The position numbers and the translations under genes are program-made. A stretch of 38,969 nt of DNA from Nephromyces sp. MM_2019. Lineage: Eukaryota; Apicomplexa; Aconoidasida; Nephromycida. The stretch is from positions 1-38,969 of the forward strand of contig JADHZB010000167.1 of assembly GCA_015657535.1 (NCBI GenBank), given 5' to 3'. The notes beneath the pieces were generated by a model. The model made no database searches. It was given only the letters and a program-made list of their open reading frames with translations, and was not told the DNA's origin. Below, one piece after another: positions 10,896 to 22,670 of the stretch. The stretch's first letter is position 1. Each line of letters opens with the position of its first letter.

Positions 10896-13800
10896 CTAAA
10901 GCATTTTCGCATTTCTAATCTAAGCAAAGTACTTTAACGGAAAGCTTCAACTATACCAAACTATTATCTACCTATCAAGATATTTAGTAGAAACCAGCGA
11001 GTACAAAATTGCCTCTATTGACTTCAAAAAACAGTGTGTGTGTGATGAAGGAAGTGCTCTGTATATGTGGCGATGACAGGAATGCTCTGTCTGTGTGATG
11101 ATGCATGAAATGCTCACTATCTGTGATGATGAATGAAATACTCCGTGTTTACAACAAAATCTATTTTTAACAGCTTATAAATACAAACTTGACCACATTC
11201 CTAGTGATAATATGAATAATGTTTGTTAGTGTGTATGAAAAACATACCCGTATATTCTGGTTTACGACTATCCGATCGACTACAAGCATCGTCACCCAGT
11301 GCTTGATTCTGTGAAATACAGCCAAAGTTCATAAAAATATGCAAGCATAGCATCCATACCCCTTTCAGGGAACAAAAACAATAATTTTAGATACTCAAAC
11401 AGAAGATCACACACCCACACACCCACACACCCACACACACACAAGAAAAATGAATCTGACCACTAGAATTTAGACTAGCAAAAATGATGAAAATTAGTGA
11501 TATAGCTAGTCTGACTAGGCGAATATGCTAAGCAAAAAGCTACTTTAAGCTTTGCAACAAAACTCAGTATATATTGAGCATAGAAGCAGCAGATCCAGAA
11601 ATTTCACATAAAAGAGTTCTAACGTTGCCGCCAAACCGAAAAAAACTGTGCGGGCTTCTACAATGATACATTAGATGCTAAGCCATTACTAAATCAAAGT
11701 ATATTTAGAAACACCTGCTGAAAAAGTGCATAAATCAAAAAGATAAAGGCTGAGAAGAGCAGAGAACAACAATAATACAACTACCAAACATGCCTACACA
11801 TATCAAAAGAATAAACTAATACTTCCGGGAGATCACATCGAGTGTACGCGTTCAACAACGCAAAATATAACTTAATGTAAGCACCTTAGCATATCATTAA
11901 CTCAAGCATTAGCTCCTTCTCATACAGTAGCAGTAATAGCAACTGGTACAATATTCTGTCGCATAGAAACCGAATTATACTCCACCATAAACCCTACACC
12001 CTAATTCCAAAAGCCAAAACCCTTAGCCATAAACTCTAAATTCTATTTATGTAGAAACCAAATTTTGATGTACCTCACCTCACAAATTTTGAGGTTCTCT
12101 TCCCCTTTTTGTAACGGAATACCAGCTTCTCCCCTGTCAGCGTCTACTCGCAAAAAAAGCAGTTAACTACTGTTTGTAGCGTAAAGAAGTAGTGGGTAGT
12201 GGAGTAGCTGAACGCACAAACACTAGCCTTGAACACGATTCGCTAAAAGCTAGAGATTCTGAGATTTTAGTAGTATATTCACTGCCAAATACTGTATAAA
12301 AGCTTTTTCTCGATAGAGCAGAATACTACTCCCAGGAAAAATTATTTAAAACCCCAAGTACTCACTCAAGTATTACTGCTGCATAAATATACATAAACAT
12401 CTCAGCATAACAGTAGAAAGGCGAAAAAAATCTCTGTATACACTTGTGTGTGTGTGTTATCGTTCTTTTCTTGGATGGATACACGCTTGTGTGTGTGTTC
12501 TCTTTCTCTTCAATTGCTATTCAAGCTATATTCAATTAAATATGAAATTGAAAAATGCAAATGCAGGCTAGCTACCATAAATGAAACTCCGCGTTTATTC
12601 AGCATAAACTTACAGAGCAATGTATAAACTTCTATTAAGCGTATAGAACTAAGCAATAGTAAGGCTATTTCATCGCACACAAAAAGTAATAATATTGTAA
12701 TACATCATTAATCAGATAAGAACGTTATATAATTGAACTAATGAATACAAAAGAAATCGCATTAAAAAGAAGGCAACGCCCAATGGCAAAAAACGTGAGC
12801 TGCCCAGCCTGATGATTGGCATATTCATTATACGCATTGAAAGAGTCACACACACACATAAGTGGCTATACTCTCTTCAAGAGAATTTAGACAAACTTTC
12901 CCTTCTACCAAAATATTAGGGATTCTTACAGAATAATCTCAGAGATTACAGTAACTAACTGCAGCTAAGACGTATGCAGCCCACCGAATTAGCTACAAGG
13001 ATTATCTGATATCAAATCATATTATAGCATCCAATTTGCCGTGCAACAGGCATAAAAGCAGTATAAAACAGAGACGACTGTGGCATAGCTTAATCCTCAT
13101 GAAAAACAGGCCAATAAACGAGAGATATGAAGACGGCAACACGGTGTACGTACACCCCGGATATCGCACTCTGGGAAATTTTATATCCCCAAAAAAATCT
13201 GCAAGCTTATCATCAATTACTACATACCTGCTGTTGGATAATCGCTTCAACCCTTGCGAAAGGCACCCTAGAAGCAACAGTAAACACACACATAATCCCT
13301 TCAATGATAAAGTCACCAAATAAATCAAGAATTCATCAACCACAGCTGAAAAATTTTGCTTTGCTCAAAACTTGGCAGTCATGTTGACCTGCTTCTTATA
13401 GAGGTTTCTCAAATGCAATCATTACTATGCTTTGCCTGTATAGCATAGGCTTGTGCAAAACACAAACATAAAACAGTAATTACCGGCAACGCGCACGCAA
13501 AAACCAATTCTCGAAAAGTTTGTTGATAAAAAGTGATGGAAAGGGATGAAAACTTATGAACAGATGAAAAAGTAGTAGAAAATGATGAAAACATACACTG
13601 GCTTTCCTATAACAGTCCAGTCCTTGCTTCCTAGTAAAAGAACAGTTCCAAAAGTCACCTTCTCCCCTAAAGCAAAACAGTATCTCTTAGGTTAGCAGGA
13701 AGCTTGTATTTTGCCATGATTGCTTGGCAGGTAGAAAAAACGTTTTTTGTACGTAATTTGAGGTGTGTTAAATCTAAATTGTGGGGGTTTTGGATGATTG

Positions 13801-16800
13801 AGGGGTTGCGTATGCGCACTTTGAGAGTATTTCGGTAATTAGGGGGTGTATGTACACTGCAAAGCAGCGATTGCAGCCGGTAGTATTCACCCCTGTAAAA
13901 ACTATATCACTATATCCCTGTTTCTAGCAATTTACGCTCCCATTTTATCTCCAAAAAAAAAGATGATGATACACTATAAGAAAGTTCGGATAAACACAGC
14001 AGGGTAAGAAGGATGAAAGACTACCACTTTCGCTATATTAGTCGCAGGAAAACACTGAAAAAACCCATAGATTCCTCATAATATTCTCATATTATCTCAA
14101 ATCATTAAGCTATGCTTTGAAGCCTTATGTTTGTGCAGCTAATTTTTCTTTTTTATCTTCAATTTCAACGTTTTCCTAAATTTATTCATGAATTTAATAT
14201 ATACAGTGTGTGAAATCAGCAAACTAAATCTCTTGATGCGAAGATTAAGCACCAAAAGCGAGAAGCAAAATGCAAAACGCATTCCTGACACACACAGCTC
14301 AATAAATAGTGCTTTTAGCTACACATCAAGTAGAGTAGTGTGTTAGAGTCTTTGGCTTAAAATCGCTCGCTCACACACAGCTAGAAAGACAAGTAAAAAT
14401 ATAGAATTTCACCATTGCTTCTTCATTTATATATGAATTTACACTTTGCCATGAGTATGCTTTTTTTCGCATAACAAATACAACTGGTTGGAGAATGATA
14501 GGCTTTAGAGTTTCAAGCATGAAGAGTACAATACTGCAGTGTGTGTGTGTGTGGAGTAAATGAAGGCTGGTATATCTCACCTGCCTCACGCCGATGTAGC
14601 CTTTCTGTTTGTACAATATCACCAACGGTCACCTACAAATGAGAGGGAATCTGTGCTTGAAATGTTAGATGTTTTCAGCTGGTAAATAAACAAGTATTAT
14701 AGGTAAAATAGAAGGTGTAAAAAAGCTTAATTTACCGATAGACACCAACACACAAACTTCTGTTTCTAGAGGTGTTATTCAAACACACTGAACACACATA
14801 TTCTAGTGCCTAGAAACTATATTTACACACACTAACACACAAACTTCTAGAAAAGCACATTATTGGAGCCTTTCTCTGATATATAACTGCTTTGATATGT
14901 CTCTTTAATTCTGAGTGTGTGTATACAATGATGCAGACACAGCACAGTGCTATACGTCCCCTAAAAGCAACAAGCTAAGAGAATCCTTTAAATACATATT
15001 CGTAAGACCTGATAGGTATATATCTAATAGGCGTAATTCTGTAGGTTTAATGTATGATTGCTTAATATAGGCAACAGCAGAGATAGCCAAAGTAAAAACT
15101 TTCAAAAAGATGAAGATGATCAGAACTAGCTTCAAACTAGAAACATCTTATATAATGATTTGCTCAGTACCATACACCATGGTAGAAGCTCAGAGTCACA
15201 CGCTACTACAAAGTAAAATAATGAAAAATCTTTCGAAATCTGTGTGTGCGTGTTTTTTTTCGCTGTGTGTGTGCGTGTGCGCATTTTTTTTTGCTGTGTG
15301 TGTGTGTTTTACTATTTGAACATAATTTAGCTAAATAAGTAACAATTATAAGTACTTTGTAGGAATCTCACAAATTCAGTGAAAACCTTCAAAACCAGCT
15401 ATACCCCACCCCTCTGAAGAAATTACCAAATTTCTGGAAAAGAAGACGTTACAGTTCAGAAGCTGCTAATTGAGGGATACAAAGCATCAAAGAAAACTAA
15501 AATTCTAGACGCTCATTGAGAGCTTACAGCAACTAATAAAGGCAGGCAATTTTGTGAGAGAATGTATAAAACACCTAAAGAGCGGCATGAAGTTGACCAA
15601 AAACGCATAAATACTTCAACACATGCAAAAGCATTAGACAAAGTAAAGTGACAAAAAAATTAAGCATACTTTGAGGGAGGAAAAAAGTTCGCCAAAACCC
15701 TCTAAAATTTTATCAAATTTAACAAACAATCAAACAGCTATTCTGATTGCTAAATGAAGAGGAGGAATCCTCTTTTTCTAGCCAAAAAAAAGCCTGAAAA
15801 ATCGAATCAAAAAGTGCAACAAACTCCACCAAAGCCTCTATAGGATATGTACCTTGTGCTGATTCAATTCACTTGACTTGAACACACAAAATAGATCCTT
15901 CTCTGGTGAGTTGAAGATGCTTTTTTTTCCAGAAAAATTGCTACTCAAAGGCTTATTATGCCATACAATAGAGTAAGTTGGCCGATTCAATGGATTCGAA
16001 GAGTTACTCATCCGCCACTTTCTCTTCAAGCTTAATCCCTTCTTGTAGGAGCTTCTACTATTACCCCACTTTAGACGCAAATCTCTGTAAGCTAGAAACA
16101 GATCCATATTCTTCTCTACATCGAAGACAGGATGCGCGGGAATGTTTGGTAACTTTTTGGAAGTTTTGTGTTTTCCCGCTACTATTTCCTGTCAAAAACA
16201 TTGAAAAATCTTACAATCAGCAAAAATTCTATAGAAGTAGCAAAAGTCTCTTATTCTTGCTTGTGTCTGTGTGTTTGAGAACTTGAAGCTCAAATTCCAA
16301 GAATCTCAAGGTATCTCTCATATACCGCTCGCTCTATAGTAATCAAGAGTGTCTGTTTGCTACAAGACATGAAGCTTCTAGTCATAGAAAAATGCGAAGC
16401 TGCAATGAAGAAGCAGATTCCAAAGAAAAACAGCAAAAATAAGAAGACTTTTTGCAGTTCTGATGCTAGAAGCAGTGAAGATGCATGCCAAAAATTCTTA
16501 TTTGAAGTTTTGCCATCTCCTTATGTGGGAGGGAAAAGTAAAAAGTTTAAAAAATGGCAAAACAGCTAGAAAAACATTGCAAAAGCAAAACAAAATATCA
16601 ACAGTGAAGATGAAGATGAAAATAAACTAAAAATGGCGAAAAAAAGGAAAAGCCTTAAATTTGAAGCAAAGCAGTTGATAAAGAGTTCTTTAAGTGCTTT
16701 TACAAGGTTATATTTGGGGTTTTTTGTATATAAATTGGTGAGTTCGAAGCAACAAGGAAAAATCTGAAAAAAAGCGGAAATTTCAGATAAAATCAAATAT

Positions 16801-17107
16801 CATTGCAGAAGAAGGTATTTTTATAAAAGAAAAACACACCAATACACACAAACATCAATGCACACACACAGATGCAAAAACATACAAATTTTACCAGCCT
16901 ATGACCCAAAGTTCTCTTATGAGGTAGACAGGCGATATGATGCAGGAAGTGCCTCATATCGAAGAAATTATATCTTGATGCGCCGAAATGATGCCTCTTC
17001 TCCACTAAATTCGTAGATGTTGGAGCAAAATGGCGGCTAATCTTTAGGGAAGAAAGCAGAAGTATGCGTCGTACACCAGTAGTCAGTTCGTTTAGAAAAA
17101 ACCCCAT
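10896..17107 (-). CDS. MRPL21: Mitochondrial ribosomal protein L21
   Basis: bL21-family protein of the large mitochondrial ribosomal subunit, contacting 23S-type rRNA. It is spread over short minus-strand exons: 16895-17107, 15853-16188, 14581-14632, 13597-13666, 13228-13267, 12079-12143, 11248-11308 and, less surely, 10896-10919. All joins keep phase (0,0,1,2,0,2,0) at GT-AG sites. Family landmarks appear in order: [68 protein letters not shown], then the C-terminal [13 protein letters not shown]. The L21 domain occupies about residues 169-279 of 286. The first 165 residues are an extension, basic and rich in Leu, Ser and His at the start, as expected for a mitochondrial targeting peptide. 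The ATG at 17107 is the first in frame; a stop lies upstream, and its context AAGATGG is good. Introns run from 329 to 1220 bp and hold TG/CA microsatellites. The last exon (seven residues and a stop) is a guess; the rest is firm. Confidence 0.88.
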
Positions 17108-17486
17108 CTTCACTATATATTTTGAAAGTTTCACAAAGAAAAGTCAGAATTCGAGGAAAAGCCAAAGCTTCCGGAAGATTTCAAGCTAGAGGCAATCCTC
17201 ACCCAAAGCTGTGAAGATTACCATCTAGTTGCAGCATGGGGAAAGAAGGAAGATGAAGGAAAAAGGGCGGAAGATGAATGAAAAAGAGCGGAAGATGAAT
17301 GAAAAACAGCTGAAGATGAATAAAACACAGCGGAAGATGGACGAAAGCAGTTGAAGATTGAAGAAAACAGCGTAAAATGAAGGAAAATACACCAAAACTA
17401 CCGATAAAGACTATCTGCATAGCGATAAAGTGAACATAACAGGATACGACGGGAGAATACCAGCTTTCATACTCACAATATAGGAC
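17108..17486. promoter_or_regulatory. Upstream region of the L21 gene
   Basis: This is the 5' flank of the L21 gene and must hold its promoter. The plus strand is A-rich and purine-rich and contains the 21-bp minisatellite. A plus-strand frame from about 17129 to 17280 is open (47 codons including EDFKLEAILTQSCEDYHLVA) and looks protein-like, but it has no ATG, overlaps the L21 5' end closely and stops inside the minisatellite. No TATA-like or other motif can be named with confidence. Confidence 0.3.
17246..17390. repeat. 20-22 bp minisatellite upstream of L21
   Basis: About seven tandem units run here; the best conserved are CGGAAGATGAATGAAAAAGAG (17268-17288) and its neighbour at 17289-17309. 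Units are 20-22 bp, so the middle ones keep a 21-bp, seven-codon register. On the minus strand they read as an F-I-H-L-P-L-F heptapeptide repeat and on the plus strand as a Lys/Glu/Met-rich heptad. Neither frame belongs to a recognisable gene. Confidence 0.85.
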
Positions 17487-17843
17487 ACACATTATATCTA
17501 TGATCTAGCAGCAAGGAACGAAAAAATCACTGTTTCTCTGCAGCAAGAAGATGCTTCGGTAAGTGAAGCAGTATGTGGGTGCGAGGAACTCGCTTTTTTA
17601 AAATGCACTTGTGATGTTTCTGCAAATTTATCTCAAATGGATAAAAGAGGAGAATCACTCTTTTTTCATGAAGATGGAAAAATTGTACAAGCAAAATATG
17701 AAGCCTATCGAGAGAGGCTCGAGCACACACAAAGAGAGACTCGCAGACGCACACACGGAGACTCGAACACACACAGAAAGACTCATACTCAGAGAAACCG
17801 AGAGCGAATACCCCCCATACAAATACAGACCCCCCCACACTGA
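17487..17843 (+). CDS. Uncertain open frame, possible exon
   Basis: After a CAATATAG acceptor-like site the plus strand stays open for 119 codons to TGA at 17843. The first 80 or so residues look protein-like, with a cysteine cluster (C-G-C, then K-C-T-C) and a stretch MDKRGESLFFHEDGKIVQAK; the rest is an Arg/Thr/His-rich run produced by (CA)n repeats. There is no upstream ATG in frame. A perfect GTAAGT donor lies within it (after the codon pair GCT-TCG at 17553-17558), so a true exon might end early. Low T content lowers the stop frequency, so chance is possible. Family not recognised. Confidence 0.22.
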   Translation, partial: THYIYDLAARNEKITVSLQQEDASVSEAVCGCEELAFLKCTCDVSANLSQMDKRGESLFFHEDGKIVQAKYEAYRERLEHTQRETRRRTHGDSNTHRKTHTQRNRERIPPIQIQTPPH

Positions 17844-20053
17844 GAGCTTCTCCTACAATCTACCACCTTCTGAGGTAATTCCCTTCTAAATTTACCGACT
17901 AATTTTGGCTCTATATACGATTTCCCCTGCAATACCAATGAAATCCTGAAAAAGGTGAGCAAAGTGAAATCTCTTTCAGAAAAAAAGGTATATACCTATA
18001 TATTCACAACAAACACACATATATATATGTTTCTACCCCTTGTGACTCTAATTCAAGAGAATATCAAGTTTTTCATGAAATAAATCATGTAAATTTAAAA
18101 ATTCTACATTCTTTAATTTGATATTCTTTTAAGCGTCTTCTTCAGAAGAAAATACTCATAATCATTAAAACTAATGCTTATATCCAGAATAGCAAAATTA
18201 GTGAAAATATTACATTCCCCTTTGCTAGATTGTAGAAATAACCTTATTTTATTCCATTTTCACCCCTGGTAAGACATTTTTTACTCCTTCGGTACCACCA
18301 TTAATCCTTCTCCTTTATTTATCAGCTTTTTTTCCTTACTTAACCTGCCTGAATGGATTTTCCAGGGGAAAAAATGCTTGAAATTTAAGATTTTAGGTAT
18401 ATTTTTCTTCATAATTTACATTTTCACTATTCTTAGCCTTTTTCTATGAGGATTATATTGATTTTTGTAAAGTAGTATATGGTAGGTTTTGTCAAGTTAA
18501 TTATCGAGTTAGTACTAGTTTGGCGAGGTCTAGAAAGAGTTGTGATAAGTCCAATGTTAATGCTAAACAAGCAAGTCGTGAACGAAGGATCTAGCTTTGC
18601 CTCGGTCGGATGCAAACTGATGAATAGGAGGGGAAAGTAATGATGTCCCATTTTTTCTCGTATTCTCGATGTATATGCTGAGGTTTAACTTATAATTTTG
18701 AATGAGCAGCTCTAAAAAGCTCGCATTTCAGTTTAGTTTGTATTATTTTAAAATGATGAACTTTAGCACATGATCTACTCAACTTGTTTTACTTGTATTA
18801 TCGTTATACTTTTGAGGTTAGAATATCAGAATTCATATGTGGTGTACTGTACAACTGAAGCAATGAATAAATGTTATACAAATATACTTTATACTTTACG
18901 TTTTAACTATTCACGTTATCATATATAGATTTTTATATTCATAGCTTGAAGGAGTAATTAGCAGGTTAGAGCGTATGAAGCTCCATTTTCCGCACTGTAT
19001 AGGAGATACAGGAACTATGATTTGAATTATTTACCATAAAAGACGATTATAATTTTGTCCTATAAAAAGTTTTTTTTGTTGATGTGCCGCTCATTCGTTA
19101 AAAAGGTAGTCAATAAAAGGCATATGACGGGAAATGTTTCTTTTGAAAGTTATGTCACTGTTCGCAAACATTATACAGAACTTTTTGCGAATTCCCGTGT
19201 CTTTCAGGCGATTTAATTTTTTCCACATTCATCACGAGCAAGGCACACGACTCCTGGAACCTATTCTAAGTTCGAGATCTATATGATACTGGAGCTCTTT
19301 TTGGTTTTATGAAGTAACCATGGGTGAGGTTATGGGCCTTTACTACTATAATAAGACATTGGTAGCTTTGCTTTTGCATCTCTCGTATGGATGAATTTGC
19401 AGCGGGACTTTAAAGAAGTAATTCATTGCAAATTTTAATTAGAGTTACTAGTGATAAAGGTAGTATTAAGGTAGCATTTTAAGACCGAACCTTAAAGCTC
19501 ATGCTACTGTCCGTTATCTAAGATTGTATCTGCCACAGAATACGCGAAGGTCATAATTTCTAAATGTATTGAAAACTAAATTTAGCATACTGATTTAGGT
19601 ACAACAGTGTTTTGGCTGCGGATGAAGATCGAAGATAGTAAAACGTGGAGAATTCCAACAAAAAAAAGTGACAGACGTAATAACTCTGTATACCTAAAAA
19701 TAATCCAAAGTAATTGGGATTTATTCTCATAAGAGCAGTGAAGTTCGTTATGTATGTGGGCTATGCTGCCTGTAACTTTAAGCTTTATCATTTTTTAAAT
19801 AAAGATTGACTGACCATATATTTTTAAAGCGGTGCACAAGCTTGGGGGGAATTGCGCAAAAAAATTAATAACCTAACTTATATACTTGTGACTAGCATGC
19901 AAGAAAAATTATCGGCATATTCGAAGAATATCCTTAAGCATCGAATTCCAATTTACCCACGGTTGATACAGGGTTTGCCATGGTACCTTTCGTTACTCAC
20001 ACTCTCTTAGTGTTGATACAACCAGCTCTATAATCATGCTTTCCAAGAATAAT

Positions 20054-20103
20054 AAAAAAAAGGAAGCGCATTTTAATTAAACTAAATGTGCTTCCTTTTT
20101 TTT
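20054..20103. repeat. Near-perfect 20-bp-stem hairpin ending in a T tract
   Basis: AAAAAAAAGGAAGCGCATTT at 20054-20073 is followed by a 10-base loop and its complement at 20084-20103, with a single G-T wobble. The right arm ends in eight T. As RNA this would be a stable stem with a U-rich 3' side, similar in form to a transcription terminator or a small folded RNA; as DNA it resembles a tiny inverted-repeat element. No gene end is visible next to it. Confidence 0.75.
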
Positions 20104-20540
20104 GCGGTAACCTGTGGAAAGTCTGTTTATGAGTAGATTCGACATTGTTTTCGGGATATGAGAAAAGATTTTAACAAAATTTAATGTTTACTGGCCCTAA
20201 AAAGTAAAGATACTGCATAACTATTACCAAAAGCTCAGTTAGGGGAGCTCCTATGTTACTACAACTAGGCAATATTTATTTCGAAATCCGTAGTCACACA
20301 GGATTTAATATTTCTGTTTGTGGCAGCTCGGCAAATTTTGTGCTAGTAACGTAGATATTGCGCTGGAACTGATATAGCGGCACCTGGGAGCCACGCGTAA
20401 GAGCTTCTATGAGCGGCTTACTTAAGCCTCCCTCACTACACACGCGGAGCTAATATGCAAATAGTCACCGCGGGTCCAAAATATCCTACAGGATATCTGC
20501 ATAAATGCACTATCGGAATATGTAGACTGCACGAAACTTC

Positions 20541-20819
20541 TAATATTCCCGCTTCCTACTTACCAAGGAGTATGCGATTATACCTTCATACACTAGGTAA
20601 ATAGCAGTATACTCGGCAGCTAGAGAATCATGCTAATATTCCCGCTTCCTACTAACAAAGGAGTATGCGATTATACCTTCATGCACTAGGTAAATAGCAG
20701 TATACTCGGCATCTAGGGAATCATGCTAATATTCCCGCCTCCTACTAACCAAGGAGTATGCGATTATACCTTCATGCACTAGGTAAATAGCAGCATACTT
20801 GTCATCACGAGAATTCGAA
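20541..20819. repeat. Three tandem copies of a 93-bp unit
   Basis: Units begin at 20541, 20634 and 20727 with TAATATTCCCGC and run to about 20819. Copies 1 and 2 differ by only a few bases; the end of copy 3 has drifted. The exact 93-bp (31-codon) period is compatible with coding, but every plus-strand frame is closed and the best minus-strand frame has one TAG per unit at the same place. Each unit carries AAGGAGTATGCGATTATACC and TAGGTAAATAGCAG blocks. It is most simply a satellite-like array; a repeated regulatory module is possible. Confidence 0.9.
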
Positions 20820-22670
20820 TGAGTAACGGCGACTTTGTGCTAAGTATAGCTTACAGCGGCAGTCGGAAGCAGCGCTCAGGGAAAAAAAGCGTTGCTTCAT
20901 GGGAGCGTTCACTGAACTCCTGTATCCGTGTCTCCAAGACTAAAAAATTCCCTGCTTATGTCATCCACTATACAGGAAGCTGGCATTATTAGTGTATCCA
21001 TAATTCTCTTCTAGCTTAAATGAAGCATAGCGCATCATGGCATTCAGTGTAGGCAAGGTGGAGCAATCAAAATATCGTAGAGCTAAAAAATTTTAAGCTT
21101 TAATTTTTATTCCCTTAATGCTGGCGAAGTATCAAGATTGAGCATGGTGTAATTATCCATTATACTGTGTTGCAAGTGCAAATGTATGCAATACAATATA
21201 TATGGAGGTATATGTACGTTTACACCCTGGAGCAAATTATAATTGAGCGGCTTCAATACATGATGGAAGAGGTCAATGATATTTAAAGTATCGTGAAAAG
21301 TGTAGTATCTTCAACTCCAAAGCAATATCATAGATAGGACTTATGTCAAAATAGATATGGAAAGCATTTCATGACGTGAAAAAAGCTTCCTCAAGTTACT
21401 ACGACCTCACACTTCAGCGAAAAACATACTTCTTAGCGGCTTAACCAATTTGGAGTAGAAATCTACTGCATTATAGACGAAACAAGTGTATGCTATCGTG
21501 AAAGCTTTCTATTTTAATTTGCGTTTATAATGTTAGTACCGCATGTGTGTGAAAAAGCATCCTCTCGTGCGAAATTAGTCGGAGATTCATCACAAAGCTA
21601 GCGGAGTTGTCATTTTATCACCCCATATTTTACGTTATTGCGCTGTTTGGCGCTCATGAGCTATTCTAATGTTACAGCTGTATCTGTCTTGTGCAGTGCA
21701 TAAAGGAAAATATGAGGGCTTTCGAAGTATCGGCCATGCACTAACGCAGGAAACACGTCCATGAAACATGCGTAGATAGCACAGTCTGCGCTGGACGGCA
21801 AGTGAAATTGGTGGCGCTTCAGGGAATCATACGCAATGCCAAAGTGTTGCAGGCTGTCTGCTTTGTGACAGGTGACTTTCATTAGTTACTGATTTGCAGC
21901 TGAAAAAATTTGTGAGCTTTTTATGGGAAGCATGCCTAGAAATTTACACTTTGCAGCAATATATAGCCGCCATGCTTCACTAGCAACGACGAGAAGGGAT
22001 AACATAACTCATCACGGGATTATCATAAATTCCAGTGAAGTTTTTCCAAGTTTCGCGCCGAGATTTAGCTACCCCGTCGTCCTTTGAAAAAATTTCAGAT
22101 TGCGGACAAACCATGAAGAAAATAGTGCAAATGATATTAATGTGAAAAAATTAGCCAAGCATTTTTAAAATTTTTACACGATATATCAGGGAAATTTCTA
22201 ATTTCGAAATCATATGAAATATACCACAGAATACATTATGTGGTTCAGATGTAAACAAATTATGAAAGCTTGATTTCTTGAGTTCAGATGCGTGTTAGTG
22301 CCTTAAAATGGTGTGTATCTTCGGTGTGTTTGCGCCACCGTACCAGGATCTTTGCGCCGAAGATTAAATCAAAGTATGGGGAAGGAAATTTATAGCAGTT
22401 AGCCTTCGCCCTTTTGAATATTACTTGTTGTGTTTAGCATAAAAATTAGATAGCTATGGTGAAACTGCATTAATCGGCTAAGTGGGAGTACTTGAGGCAT
22501 TTCTATTCTTAATTAAATTCTTTTTAACATCAAAATTCTCTCGACTTTTAGGTAACACGGCAGTTTTAACGCTGCTACAAATAACCAGATATAAAAAGTA
22601 ATTTTGCGGATGACGTAAATTTCAAAGTATGGAGGGTGCTATCACGCATGAAGCCAGCAGAGTAAGCTTT

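Larger units (their letters stand above)
17890..22670. other. Long non-coding stretch with repeats
   Basis: No gene is identified. Dinucleotide microsatellites, frequent to the left, stop near 18.03 kb. From 18.0 to 20.2 kb the DNA is AT-rich without long frames; one plus-strand frame near 18436-18596 reads like protein for about 50 codons but has no start and ends in TAG. From 20.3 to 22.1 kb the DNA is GC-richer and holds the 93-bp tandem repeats and two small open frames: 20819-20992 plus (57 residues, ATG start) and 21661-21882 minus (73 residues, ATG start, peptide SLKRHQFHLPSSADCAIYAC). Both could be chance or single exons, and neither has a known motif. Confidence 0.4.

Noticed and set aside
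11991..12050. Interstitial telomere array
   Set aside because: Only two or three units resemble CCCTAAA and the rest are decayed; too short to call a telomere array.
17108..17134. L21 start at 17134
   Set aside because: That codon is GTG and an in-frame TGA lies just upstream; the first ATG is at 17107 in good context.
17199..17492. Minus-strand 97-codon frame with an F-I-H-L-P-L-F heptapeptide repeat
   Set aside because: The repeat is forced by the 21-bp minisatellite. There is no family match and no splice support, and the L21 gene starts just downstream on the same strand.
17611..17889. Overlapping plus and minus frames over the CA-rich tract
   Set aside because: Thr/His/Arg and Val/Cys-rich translations are by-products of (CA)n microsatellites.
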